A stretch of 64,000 nt of DNA from Annulohypoxylon bovei var. microspora (Eukaryota; Ascomycota; Sordariomycetes; Xylariales; Hypoxylaceae), in contig MU405214.1 in the NCBI GenBank assembly GCA_022836615.1, positions 248,001-312,000 of the forward strand, given 5' to 3'. A program made the translations under genes and the position numbers. The notes below the pieces were generated by a model. The model worked only from the letters and a program-made list of their open reading frames with translations, was not told where the DNA came from and made no database searches. This document shows, in pieces, positions 46,612-58,336 of this stretch; position 1 is the first letter of the stretch, and every line of letters starts with the position of its first letter.

Positions 46612-47754
46612 CTGCGATGTGTCTTCCTTCCCTCCAATGTATATGACTGCTTGGATTTAGGCATTATGTAGGTATCTTATTAGCTGTATAGAGCAACCGC
46701 GCCTGTCTATAATTGGTAACCTGTTAGAAACAATGGCGTCAAAAGGGTGACGTAGTCATTTTGTTAGGAAAGAGCTTTGGGAGTGAGGATGCACAACTAG
46801 GTAAGACCCAAAAGTTACGTAAATAGCGACTGACCTAGATATATCAGCTATTGTTGGAGATAAATCATCGAGCCCCTTATTAGGTAAAAACAAAACCGGA
46901 CGGTTCATTGTGTTGCGATAATTCTTTTGATTTCTAACTAGTTAGTAGTATGTTATTATAACACCGAGCTTGGTAGGAAGTTTAAACTATTAAATAAACA
47001 TTTTGGATGTCTTGTCATATAGAATGGCAGTCAAGGACTTTAGTTATGAAAGGAATGATACTTTCATTTTGGAAAATAAATAGCCTTCTCAAATTCCCAT
47101 TTGTTTGTTAGTCACGTAAATATCCCGCTCTTAAGTTAAGTAAGTATAAGCTAAGTTCATAATAGAAAGATTCATTTGTACTTACGCTACCTAGGTAGAT
47201 ACCTATAAACAACTTGTTATGTTGGCGACTCCCGACCTGGACCGGGGTGACTAGGCCGGTGTGTTGAGACCAATGAGAACTAACTATTAGTTCCCAAAAT
47301 GGCAAAAATGGTTTCTGGTTCCACATTCTAAGTTACTACCACTCCTACCTATGTAAGTCAACTTTCAAGCGTAGGTAATATTGGTTCTACTTAATGGAAA
47401 ACGAGTAACAATCCCCAAAGGTCAATATTAAAATGTCACATGTAAATATACTTGATGCTTCTTCTTACATTGTGACGCCTCAATGAAAAACTCGAGCATC
47501 ACTGGCTGATCTCGTCGAAGGACAGCTGGCGATGTGCTTAAAACTGCCAAAGCCGTCAGTTTAATAAAAACTTCAAAACATGCATAAGTTCCTTGTCTTT
47601 TAATTATACAATACTAATTAAGCGTATGTTTTTATTTAAACGGAAACAAACACTCTCTATAAATAGGAGTACCTAGCACACCCCTTATAGCTATGCGCAA
47701 GGCCATTCCTTTTCTATTGTTATTCTCAAACTACACTACCTCAACTTGAATGCG
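46612..47754. other. Intergenic region
   Basis: AT-rich spacer with one CTACCTAGGTAG palindrome at 47188-47199. No gene recognised. Confidence 0.5.
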
Positions 47755-48978
47755 ATGTATCGTGGAAGAGCTTCGAAGTGTTCTCAAGGACTAGGACGCG
47801 GTCATGATTTATGGTCAAGTAATTGGCGAAAACGAAGCATGGCTGAGCATAAATAGAGGATGCGAGAATCACAGATTGCAGATATATTGCATCTTACTCC
47901 CTGACCGACTCTAGTTCGCCTCAAATCATTATTCCAGGTTAGTCGTTGTCCACCCTAAACAGCCACTTCACTGCTAAATAATGACTAGGTCAGCCAGCAG
48001 TTTGGGAGGCACCTCAATTACCTTTCCAGCTTCCAAAAGACCCTGGTAATTGCCTTCGAGATCAGAATGGAGCACAGTTCCCTGAGCATCCTATGCACCC
48101 TTCCGTACAGTCCATTTTTGCCCTAAACGAGGGATTCAATTTGACAAGTGTCGATATCATGGGCTGCGCTAGCTCCTTGGGAAATATTCTCCGTTTTGTA
48201 CGTTCAGTCAGCTCAACATTTCGATACGATGTTGAAATGGTTGGCAACACATTGTTCATAATCAACAATCAACGGAACGAAGTAATACCTGATATTCATG
48301 GGCATGGTATTTCATTCCTCGAGAATTTCACTGCTTACCAAGCCGAGATGGAAGACACCAAATCCCATCAGCGGATAATTTCCTATTCCTTCGGTGGTCT
48401 GAAATGTCTGGTCCGTTTTGAGTGTGACGGACACCTAGAAAATGCTGGGGATATTTCTACTACGACAAATGAGTTAGGAAGCTTGCACGTCTCGGAAATC
48501 TCGACATCCAACTCAATCACCGTCAAGGCAGCTGGAGTGGCCGTACCCCAACACTCCATTGTCGAAATCAAAACGAGGTCCCAGTTGAAAGGACATATTG
48601 ACATGGGCGAGCACTTGCCGAGGTTGTGGCTTCGGCAAATTCCCAATTTTATCGTCGGATATCACGTCAAAGGGAACTTCGAAGATATCCAAGAGAAACC
48701 TACCCAACAAGACTTGCGTGAATGGGAGTCTGCACACGAGTCCCAGCTCCGCATGTTTGCCGAGGGAACAAAGTGGAACACCTCGGGAAGTGCTTCCCAA
48801 TGACTGGATGGACATGTGGACCGGGGGGTGTAAGGAGAGTGATGATGACGATGAAAGTTATCCAAGCTGGTCATCACAGAAGGATGGATCCAGCGGATCA
48901 GAGGGCTCTGAGGATGATTTTTCCTTAGACTACACGGTCTGTGACACCAACTGCGGATACTGTGGCCGTTGTGCTTGA
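47755..48978 (+). pseudogene. Frameshifted DXO/Rai1-like (EhK-motif) fungal protein, often labelled 'geranylgeranyl pyrophosphate synthetase'
   Basis: The N-terminus begins at 47755 (MYRGRAS). A different frame gives EDARITDCRYIASYS, then a 51-bp intron (47938-47988), then a long exon to 48803. It contains VRFECD (ECD at 48420-48428) and VEIKTRS (EIK at 48564-48572), then LPRLWLRQIPNFIVGYHVKG. The ECD...EIK pair plus the following W/VGYH helix-strand resembles the EhD and EhK metal motifs of DXO/Rai1 decapping enzymes. The prenyl-synthase label used for relatives has no support here. The frame stops at 48801-48803, but the family-like tail (REVLPNDWMDMW, acidic run, CGYCGRC) follows in another frame to 48978. 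Two frame breaks (5' and near 48755-48770) argue for a pseudogene or sequencing errors. Confidence 0.7.
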
Positions 48979-49366
48979 AGAAGGTTGTGTTAGTATCGAG
49001 TAACATAAGAGAATTCCGTTTGCACTCGTGTACCTACATGACATAACGTAACCTGCATCTGCATTTGTCGGCGAAGTAGTACACGATTTCGGGAGCGTGG
49101 TCGTACAGATTGATTAGGTTGCAAGGGAATAAATGCAGGATCCCGAAAACAAGACATATCAGCTACTTAGGTACTTCGGCGAGTGAAAATCTCTTAGCTA
49201 CCTGTTTGATATCATATTCCTTCGCGCTCACACATATGGAATGGCTACCCACCTATTGCCTGTCCTCACTAAGCATCATCGTCATCAGGATTATTCATTG
49301 CCATACTCTTCACAATGTCATACCAAGCAGTCGCCAGACGTACCCCTAAGCAGCAAGGGGTAGGTC
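48979..49366. other. Intergenic region between two decayed genes
   Basis: 388 bp. I found no helicase-like coding sequence here, which marks the 5' truncation point of the next gene. Confidence 0.45.
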
Positions 49367-52300
49367 ATGAGCCTCAAAACAAGGGTTACCGAGCCCGGAT
49401 GTGTTTTCTTCAACCACAATTATCCCGAAGCCAAAAATGATTTTGTCGACAAGCTTGATCAAAGCACATCATCAAGCAAGGAGAATGCTTTCGAGGCGGA
49501 AATGGGTTTGAAGTGTAACCGTTACTTAGGCCATCAGAACTATAAAACTACGGACGTAGTGATACTTAACCCCTATCTCGTAAGTCTTGCCTCAAAATGA
49601 GTACCTGGTATATGTCAATTCCCAAGTCACTAATGTTCAATAGGGCCAACTCTCATTATTGAGAAATAAGCTTAGCGAAGACCATGATCCGATCTTGAAT
49701 GATTTAGACTCCCACGATCTAGTCCAAGCTGGAATTCTACCACCGGAAAGTGCGCAGGTCAATATGAAGCCTATTCGTCTCTCTACTATTGACAATTACC
49801 AGGGGGAAGAAAGTGATATCGTCGTGGCTTCATTAACGCGTAGTAATAAGGACGGTGATATTGGATTTATGGCTGCACCAGAACGGCTGAATGTGCTAAT
49901 TTCGCGAGCTAGAAATGCATTGATCATGATCGGCAACGCGAATACCTTCATGAAGGCTAAGAAAGGGGGTGAAGAGTGGGTCCGTCTTTTCGATCACTTG
50001 AAGGCAGGTGGGAAAATTCATGACGGATTTCCACTCAAATGCGAAAAACACCCGGAGACGATGCATATTATTCGTTCAGTCGAGGATTTCGATCTTCATT
50101 GCCCAGATGGAGGGTGCTCGTTGCCATGCAATGAGACACTATCTTGTGGCAAGCACACATGCCCAAAGAGGTGTCATATCCGAGTTGATCACCCGAAGGA
50201 GATTTGCAATCAAGTTATGAATTGTGTCGGGCAATTCTCATGGAGGGAAACAAGTACTTGACTTCCCATTAGCTGAGATAAAGAACCTCACAGGGAAAGT
50301 TGTCTTCGTGTGCGCCGGCTATCGAAAGCAGATGGAGGCATTCTTCGCACATAACCCAGGTATTCCTAGTCGAATTCCCATCCAACTAGAGTTCAAAGAC
50401 TATGAAGACGAGGAACTTCTGAAGATTCTCAACTACCAACTAGAAAAGAAGTTTAACGACCGCATGAAGGTTGAGGATGGGCCTAGAGGGCTCTATATGC
50501 GAATTCTGTCACGCCGTATCGGTCGCGGCCGAGGAAAAGACGGGTTCGGTAATGCTCGTGAGGTAGAGAATGTTTTATCGACTCTACTTGGAAGACAAGC
50601 CAACCGCCTTCGCAAGGAACGACGAGGAGGTAATACGCCGAATGACTTGCTTCTCCAGAAGATCGACCTTATTGGTCCAGAACCAAGCCAGAACTCTTCT
50701 AAAAATAAAGACTGGCTGAAACTTAAAAGTATGATCGGGTTGGGATCTGTCAAACAATCTGCCATGGCCCTCATGAATCGCCTCCAGACGAACTACGATC
50801 GCGAGACGAAGGAACAACCTTTAGTTGAACGTTCTTTGAACAAGGTATTCATCGGAAACCCTGGGACCGGTAAAACGACAGTAGCGAAACTCTACGGCAA
50901 GATTCTGAGGGATTTGGGGCTTGTATCCAATGGCGAAGTAATTGTCAAGAGCCCTGCTGATTTCGTCGGCAATGTGCTGGGCCAGTCTGAGAAAAACACA
51001 AAGGCTATCCTTGACTCTACCAAGGGCAAGGTCCTCATCATCGATGAAGCTTACATGCTTGCAAGCGGAGTTTCGAATTCTGGAGGCACGAGTGACCCAT
51101 ATAAAGCAGCTGTTATCGACACAATTGTCGCGGAAGTCCAGAGCACTGCACTCGAAGACAGATGCGTGTTACTGCTGGGTTATAAAGGGCAAATGGAAGA
51201 CATGTTTCAGAAAGTCAACCCAGGCTTGACAAGGCGATTTCCTATTTCGACTGGTTTTACCTTCGAAGACTACGACGATAGCGAACTTCGACAAATCCTC
51301 GATTTGAAACTCAAACAATAGGGATTCAAAGCTGGCGAAGCTGCAAAGAAGGTCGTCCTCGAAGTGCTGAAACGGGCCCGTAATAAGCCCAACTTTGGTA
51401 ACGCAGGCGAGGTCGACAACGTTCTCGATCAGGCTAAGGGGCGACAACAGAGACGTTTGTCGGAATTTTCTGGAAACAGAAATGTGGACTTACTGGAGCC
51501 TGAGGATATCGATCCCGAGTTTGATAGGAGTGAGCGCGCCGGAACCAACATTCGCATGCTATTCAAGGACGTCGTTGGGTGTGATGATATTGTAGAACAG
51601 TTGGAAGGATACCAGCAAGTTGCCCAGAACATGAAGACTATGGATATGGATCCTGTTACACAGATCCCCTTCGGGTTTCTCTTTCGTGGCCCACTAGGTA
51701 GGTACTATTCTCTAGCGAGTATCCGAGCTGTTCTAATACCCACCAGGAACTGGAAAGACGACGACAGCCAGAAAGATGGGAAAGGTTTATTACGATATGA
51801 AATTCCTCGCAGAGGCGTCCGTAGTCGAATGCTCCGCAACCGATTTGATCGGTCAGTTTGTAGGTCAAGCTGGCCCTAAGGTGCAGAAGAAATTCGACGA
51901 GGCTCTTGGGAGGGTTCTCTTCATCGACGAGGCGTATAGGCTTGCCGAAGGCCACTTCGCCAAGGAGGCCATGGATGAGATCGTTGACTGCCTCACCAAG
52001 GAGAAGTACCAGAATAAACTTGTCGTTAGTAAGTATATTCCACGAATTTATCTGTCGGCTTTCTCGGCACCCCTAAAATTTTCAACCTACCTGATAAGAT
52101 AGCGCTGCTGCGCAAGCTTCACGGATCTAAATCCCTTATGAAAACTTCTTGAAATAGCAACGGCTGACTTCAAGCAATGCAGTTCTTGCTGGCTACGATA
52201 ATGACACCAATCGACTGATGAACCAGAACCCTGGTTTAACCAGTAGATTTCCGGAGACGGTGTTGTTCTGCAGCCTCCCACCACGACACTGCCCCCGAGG

Positions 52301-52761
52301 AGAAACCCGACGAACCCCCCGCAAAAGACGAAGCCCCGGAAAAAGCACCAGCCAAACCGGCAAGCATCCGAGACGCAGGCGTCTCGGACGCCGTGTGGTC
52401 GCAGCTACAGCGCGACAAGCTCGCGTGCGAGCAGCGGCAGCGCGAGCTCGCCTCGTCGCGGCGCAAGGCCACCGAGCTGGAGCGCAAGGTGCGAGAACAA
52501 GAAGAGGCACTCAAACGACAGAAAGACGAGGTGAAGCGGCGCGAGGAGCTAAGAAAATTGGAACAGGCGCGTGTGAAACGGGACTTGGAGGAAAGGCAGC
52601 GCAGGGAGAGGGAGGAGAGGATGAAGAGGGAGCTGGAGGTCAAGGCGTGGCTGAAGAGGATGGGCTGCTGTCCGGCGGGGTTCGAGTGGGTTTTGCAGTG
52701 TGGCGGTCACAGGTGTGCTGGGGGCTCGCATTGGATGGCGGATGGTGACTTGGGGCTTTGA
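49367..52761 (+). pseudogene. Remnant of an SF1 helicase / NF-X1 zinc finger / CbbX-type AAA multidomain protein
   Basis: Relatives are ~2000-aa fungal proteins with an N-terminal UPF1-like SF1 helicase, NF-X1 zinc fingers and three CbbX-type AAA modules. Here only the helicase end remains (intron 49580-49643; motif V/VI-like STIDNYQGEESDIV and APERLNVLISRAR). The first zinc-finger residues (CGKHTCPKRCH) follow. Near 50225-50235 the frame jumps to the middle of AAA module 1 (GKVVFVCAGYRKQ), so the remaining fingers and its Walker A are deleted. Module 2 is complete (GNPGTGKTT, VLIIDEAYM) but a TAG at 51319-51321 interrupts LKLKQ/GFKAGE. Module 3 (GTGKTTTARK, VLFIDEAYR) uses introns 51698-51746 and 52029-52182. 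After LTSRFPETV its lid is lost, and the coiled-coil tail with CAGGSHW resumes in another frame to 52761. Confidence 0.82.
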
Positions 52762-54168
52762 GGGAGATGGCTATTGGACCGGGTAAGGGTTTGTGTTCGG
52801 TTAGGTACCTACCACCTTGACTTGAAGGGGATAATTCAGGATGATGAGAAATCTATGGTTTGACATTGAGACCTCTGACAAGTTAGCTCTGTCCGTCTGT
52901 CCAGTATAAGTTACAAGGCTTCCTGATACGAACCAAAGGATGTTATGCTAGCCTTACATAAATACTACATATTGTTAGGAGGTATGTATGTATGATAGTT
53001 CAAGTCTGATTGGTAGACCTGACCAGATACTTTAGAATCCTTGCCTGAGGATATCTGACAGTTGAGGAAGGATGCTTGGCTATCAGGGTCTCGTGTATAC
53101 TGTGGCTAGGTACTATCAGAAACCGAGCAATGATTAACTATTAATCAATTATTTAGTTACTACCTATCCTCAAATATAATAGATATGCCATACATAACCT
53201 GAGGCCAATTCATATAGCTTTAAGTAATCATCAAAATATATGGGCATCTAAGATTGGTAGAGAAGGACAAAGAATTTCCATCTCGGAATTGACGGCTTGC
53301 ATAGGATCAAAAGCAAGGGAGAATTGCCAAGCTTAACAGTAAGCCGACATCCATTTACGATATGTCAGTCCGAGAATGCCGAATAAAGGAGAAGCTCGAG
53401 AAAGAGTCAGATAATTCATGAATCACTATGAAACCAGGATTGGGCACTGTCACATTAATCTCCTTAGGGTTGTGGTGGTCTCTCAAAGCACGTGTCAATG
53501 GTGAAGTTCAAAAGTGGCAACCCCTATTAAAGTAGTTAAATGGGTCTCCATTTATAATGCACAGGCCACATCATAGTCCACCTTAGACACTACGGACCAA
53601 TCATATGGTTGTATTTGCAGACACCTCCACTACTTTGACAGTTATGCCAATTATGTTATGCCAGTTATCGTCATCACCGCTATTACACAATCGCGTTTAA
53701 ATCAAGTTGATCGACTTGTCAATAAATAAAAAAATATCACACACCACACCGGTCGGCAAGTCGTCCTTCCATCATAACCTAACCTTACCCATCCATCAAT
53801 CATCCATCAACCACCAACCAGTCAACGTGTCCATTCCCGTCCGATATATCAATAACCACACACACACGACAACGACCAACTGTCATACATTTGGTTAGAT
53901 ACACTGCAGCACTGCAGCACTGCAACACTGCAACCTCGCAACCTTTTCGCTCACCGTTCATCGCCTCACGTCCGAAATCTTGGCAGAACCTGTCTATCTA
54001 ATCTGATCGATTCAATCAAAAATTCTCCGATAACCTCTACCATAACGGTGTCCGATTATTTTCCAGCAACGAGCTTGCTTCGACAAACTTCGGGCTATCA
54101 CGCAGCCGCCTACGATTACTCGTAGCCCTCGTGACCTATCAAGATAAGGCAGCCTGATACTCGCAACC
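52762..54168. other. Intergenic region
   Basis: AT-rich, no gene seen apart from the CACTGCAG repeats near its right end and the APQ12 leader. Confidence 0.5.
53902..53933 (+). repeat. Four tandem CACTGCAR 8-mers
   Basis: CACTGCAG twice then CACTGCAA twice, head to tail; PstI-like CTGCAG cores. Upstream of APQ12. Confidence 0.8.
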
Positions 54169-54863
54169 ATGGATCGAGGTGATTCCGTCATCCTCGACGC
54201 CCTACAAGGTACGTTCAATAGCCTCGTTCATCATGTCGCATGCTATACCCAAACCACAACCATCATCACGTTCCAAACAACAGCACCACCATGACTATCT
54301 TATAACCCCATTTCCCTTACTACCCAATAAATCACTAACATGCACCAGGCATCATCCCCGACCAGGCCCTTGAGCTCATACAAGACCATCTACAAGACCC
54401 GTCCACCACACTCCAAGCCGTGTGGCGCCAAACCGCCTCCGGCATGAACAAGCTCGGCACCGTGCTCTCGCCCCTCTTCGCCCCCCTCATCGCCCGCGCC
54501 CTACAAGCCCTGCACGACTCGCCCGACGTCGTGGTGCTCGCCTTCGTGCTGGGCACCATCGTCCTGATGCTGCAGATCGTGGCCTGGGTCCACCGTACCA
54601 TGATGTACATGACGCGCCTGGCCTTCCGCATGATGGGCTGGGCGCTGGTGTTTGGGATGCTGGCCGTGGTGTGGCGCCGCGGCCCCGAGGCCACGATCCG
54701 CGACGTCGTCGTGTTCGTCGGCAAGATGGCTGGTTATGCTGCGCTCGTCAAGGACATCTGGCTCAGCGAATATAAGAAGTTCGATGCGCAGACCAAGCGC
54801 GGCGGCGACTTCAGCACCGGCCAGCGAGCGCCTTCCGGAGGCTACACCCGTTCGAGGAATTAA
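54169..54863 (+). CDS. APQ12: Nuclear pore assembly and biogenesis protein, APQ12-like
   Basis: A small integral protein of the nuclear envelope/ER. In yeast, Apq12 supports nuclear pore assembly, mRNA export and membrane-lipid homeostasis. Exons 54169-54208 and 54349-54863 sum to 555 nt, giving 184 aa. Two hydrophobic helices are seen at about residues 74-94 (VVVLAFVLGTIVLMLQIVAW) and 106-123 (FRMMGWALVFGMLAVVW), joined by a short basic turn, the membrane hairpin of the family. A third amphipathic stretch (VVVFVGKMAGYAALV) and a hydrophilic tail follow. The intron splits codon 14. The coding exon is much more GC-rich than its surroundings. Confidence 0.85.
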
Positions 54864-55267
54864 ACGGTTGGTGGTTGGATTAATACGGGCCTGGATGGAT
54901 GGATGATGTCTAATGATGGAGATTTTGGAAGGATCCATTGGCAGGTTATTGTTTGACTACTGTTACGTTCTTCGTTCAGGACATGAGTTATGACTTAGGA
55001 AGCTCTTTACAGAGAATGGATAAACACCATGCCAAAATCATCGGGATGCAGAATTATGTGATGTGTCAAATGTGATTGATTTTTTGGTATCAGCCAAGTT
55101 GCCTTACGTCCGTACGCCGTCGCTATGCAGTTACATTAGTCCCCGAGTGTCCCTCCGTATTTCCCGGATAATCAGTTCCTGTTCCCATTCCCCTATGCCG
55201 TTTTATTTATTGTAGGTATCAACCATTGAACACACCCCTGAACATGTTCTTGAGTGCTTCCAGGATA
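54864..55267. other. Convergent spacer APQ12/GPN3
   Basis: 404 bp of 3' regions; nothing else recognised. Confidence 0.5.
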
Positions 55268-56274
55268 TTAACCATCCATGCCATCCATGTCGTCAAATTC
55301 CTCGTCTTTCAACTCCTTAGGCTCCTGTGCTTCGTGGTATTGGATACAGTCGTCGATATAGCTGAGAATTGAACCAACACTATCCTCGTCCTGTACGTCT
55401 AGCTTCAGGTAGCTCACCATGCTGAAGTTCTCGATCAAGCTTGCAACCGCCCGGTTCAGCCGTCGAAAGCTAGCACCTTTCATCACAGCCTCCTTATCTA
55501 AGGGATCTGCGGCCTCAATGTCCTCGTCTGTAGTCCCCTCTGCCTTCTGTCGGGCAATCTCAGCTGGATCGTCGTCGAGTAGGCCGGTATCTGGAGTAAG
55601 AAATCTCTTTAGATCCTTCTTGCGAACTTGGTCTTTTACGAGATCCATCTTAGACAGGATATTGATATGCGGTACCTCCAGCATGATCATGGCGCTCATG
55701 GCACTTAGCGTACCGGCAAAGAATTTGGCTCTCTCTACTACGAAAGTAGCTTCCAGGAGGTAGGCGGCACAAAGTCGAATGTCAAGGGAACCGGATCGAG
55801 TTAAGAATCGGACGAGTGCTGGTAAGATAGGGACGTGGGTGTAGAGTTCGATCTGGCCGGGCATATCGAATATGATTAGATACTCTTCTGTAAGGGAATC
55901 TAGAGCCTCTGTGAGAAAGTCGAGATTTTCCATGAGGAACTCGAAACAGTAGATGAGACCGCCATTTGGGCCTAGGCCCATCTCTTCCATTACATCGTCA
56001 AGTGATATGAGCTCTTTGATATCCAGGTCCGGGGCGTGCTCGAAGGACTCGGCGGCAGGGTCTAGGTTGACGTAGAAACATGAACGGCGGTTCATCCGTA
56101 GATGAGTTATAAGGGAGGCACAGAAAGTGGACTTGAGATGTATTAGCAAGTTAGCTAGTTAATGCATACTATCACACATAGAAAGAATATTCAAACAACT
56201 TGACAATAAAAAAGAGAATCGCATACCTTGCCAGCCCCGGCGGGGCCCATCACCATAACCCCGAATTTACTCAT
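55268..56274 (-). CDS. GPN3: GPN-loop GTPase 3
   Basis: A small GTPase of the GPN-loop family, needed with GPN1/GPN2 for assembly and nuclear import of RNA polymerase II. Exons 56274-56227 and 56131-55268 sum to 912 nt, giving 303 aa. Exon 1 encodes the start of the P-loop (MGPAGAGK) and exon 2 opens with STFC, so the intron cuts the P-loop between Lys16 and Ser17. The diagnostic GPN motif is at 70-72 (GLGPNGG). FDMPGQIE is the G3-type motif, and ILSKMDLV holds the G4-type base-recognition stretch. The C-terminus is acidic (EEFDDMDGMDG). Assignment to GPN3 rather than GPN2 rests on length and the MSKFGVMVMGPAG opening. Confidence 0.94.
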
Positions 56275-58336
56275 GATGTACTATCAAGTCCTCTTATGGC
56301 AAATGGATTGGTTATGTTATCGGCTGAATCCAAGAGTAACAAGGTTTGATATTACGAAACGGAGTTATTCAAGCTTCAGCCTCATGCTGTGATGTGACGC
56401 GGTTGGATCGTTGTCGCCTTGCGCAGTTAATGATTTTTTTTAATGGAGGGGTAGAGGGGTCAAGGGTCGAGAAGAACGACAGGGGTCTAAAGTGGTACCT
56501 AAGTACTATAAATATGGGGCTAAGCTGACGAAGTTACCTTCTTGTAAGCGAGAAGAATTACATGTACCTTCTACATAGTACTTTCAATATTGTTACTTAG
56601 CTGGCTTCAATGAACGCTTGGGAATGAATAGAAACAACATACGACATACGACCTTACCTAGGTCAGCCTCGGCCTTTGTTCACCGCCCGAATGGATAAAC
56701 TAATACCCAGCCTACAGTGGTGTCTTATCCCTGAATATCTCTGCAAGTCCAGCAGATGGCCCGCTCCGCTACCTACGGCCGGGTTTTCCGGCAGAACCTT
56801 TCACCCATAACCGTACTTTAGTCCTATAATGTCTGTATGTAAGCATGTAGACCACCGGTTGCGGACTTTGTCTCGAGCTCCCCAGTAGCTTATATAGCTA
56901 TGAGAGATAAAAGTGAAGGGGTCCTAAATCCTCCGTCCGGGAAAGACGGTTAACCTATCGTCCTATCTATGTAGCAAGGAGAGTGGTTGGATGATATAAC
57001 GATTTGATAAGCCGCGTTGGACTGTTACTATATGCAACAACCGTAAACCTTCGGGCTGGTCTGGCACCAACAGCACTTTATACATAGTAATTCGAATAGA
57101 TTCTTTCTCTTAGCAGACCATTTAAGACATGCCGAAGTTGAGACCCTGTCGATTTGCATGCTTGGTGCACGTTTTGAAGAGGGGCAACCGTGGCAATCAG
57201 GGATCTATGTATGGATCATCGTAACATTCAATGGATAACTGACGAGGTGAGTTTCAATTGATAGAAATATCTCGCAAGCTGCATAATATTCTATGATATT
57301 ACAAGGGGAAGTAACCTGGAAGACGGACCGGAGGTCGGAAAAGGTCAGGTTGGTTCGTGTAAATTGAAACTATCAATTGTTGAGTACCACTGCCATACTA
57401 TGCCCACTGTTAAGGTACTTACTTGCCTACCTAACTAAACACTCCGAAGATGAAAAGGAATCATCGGCGACATAGAAAGTAAAGTACGTAGCCTGGGAAT
57501 CATGTTTAACCCCATGCACTTTTGCTGACAGGATGCGGGTAGCTAGGTAGCTCGCACGCAATCTTACCCTCTCTAACGCATATACAACCGTGCCGGTCAA
57601 CTATTCGGAACCTTGAGAGACTTTCAGAACAGTGACGAGATAAGCATAGGTCGGCGTGGGAAATGCTTCACCCCGATAAGGTGGTTGTGCTCTTGTTATG
57701 TAATACAACTAACCGTATGGAGTTACTTTATTATCCAACATGGAAGATCAATCAGCGGAGATACTCCGAACTTATGTACAGTACCATTTGAATCTACAGA
57801 CATCGAATCTACGCCCCTCTTACTTCCTTTGGAGAAAAATTCCTTTGGGCCCCACCTCGCCTTCCCATGTGTACCAATGCCACCAATACCACCAACAAAC
57901 CAATCCAAACTTTAGGACCCACAGCTCAGGGACAGGAAAGAAGGGGTCGAAGGGGAACGGGCAGTTACCTAAGTAAAACTAGCGTCAGGTTTATTTGTTA
58001 ATTTGTTAGATAATAGCTCTTTAGCTTAAGTCGGCATATTGTGTGACGGAAATTGCGCCATTCTGGGTATTCTTTTCAGTTCCTAGTCGCTAGTCCTCTA
58101 GTTCCTGCCCCTCCGATTTTTCCTCTCTCGCCAATAGAAAAGCTAGAGGAAAAACTCCCGGCTCCCAATTCTTTTCCTTCTTAAACTTCACATCCCCCTC
58201 TCCAAATTCTATTTTCTTTTTACCCTCCAGGAGACACTCTTGGGCTTAGCATTTCCTTTGGTTGCCTATAATTCATTACATAGCAGCTTGTTTAACTAGA
58301 TTTCTATTTTTCCCTCTCGCTATCTACATCTTCAAG
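56275..58336. other. Divergent intergenic region GPN3/SAM synthetase
   Basis: A 2.1-kb spacer. The last ~250 bp before the SAM synthetase ATG are pyrimidine-rich, typical of strongly expressed fungal genes. No other gene seen. Confidence 0.5.

Noticed and set aside
47755..47937. A 38-bp intron that could join MYRGRAS to the EDARITDC frame
   Set aside because: Shorter than plausible fungal introns and without a good branch site; a frameshift or deletion is more likely.
52218..52748. Arg/Ala-rich frame in the tail of the helicase/AAA remnant
   Set aside because: After the true LTSRFPETV segment it is the wrong frame of the GC-rich coiled-coil tail.
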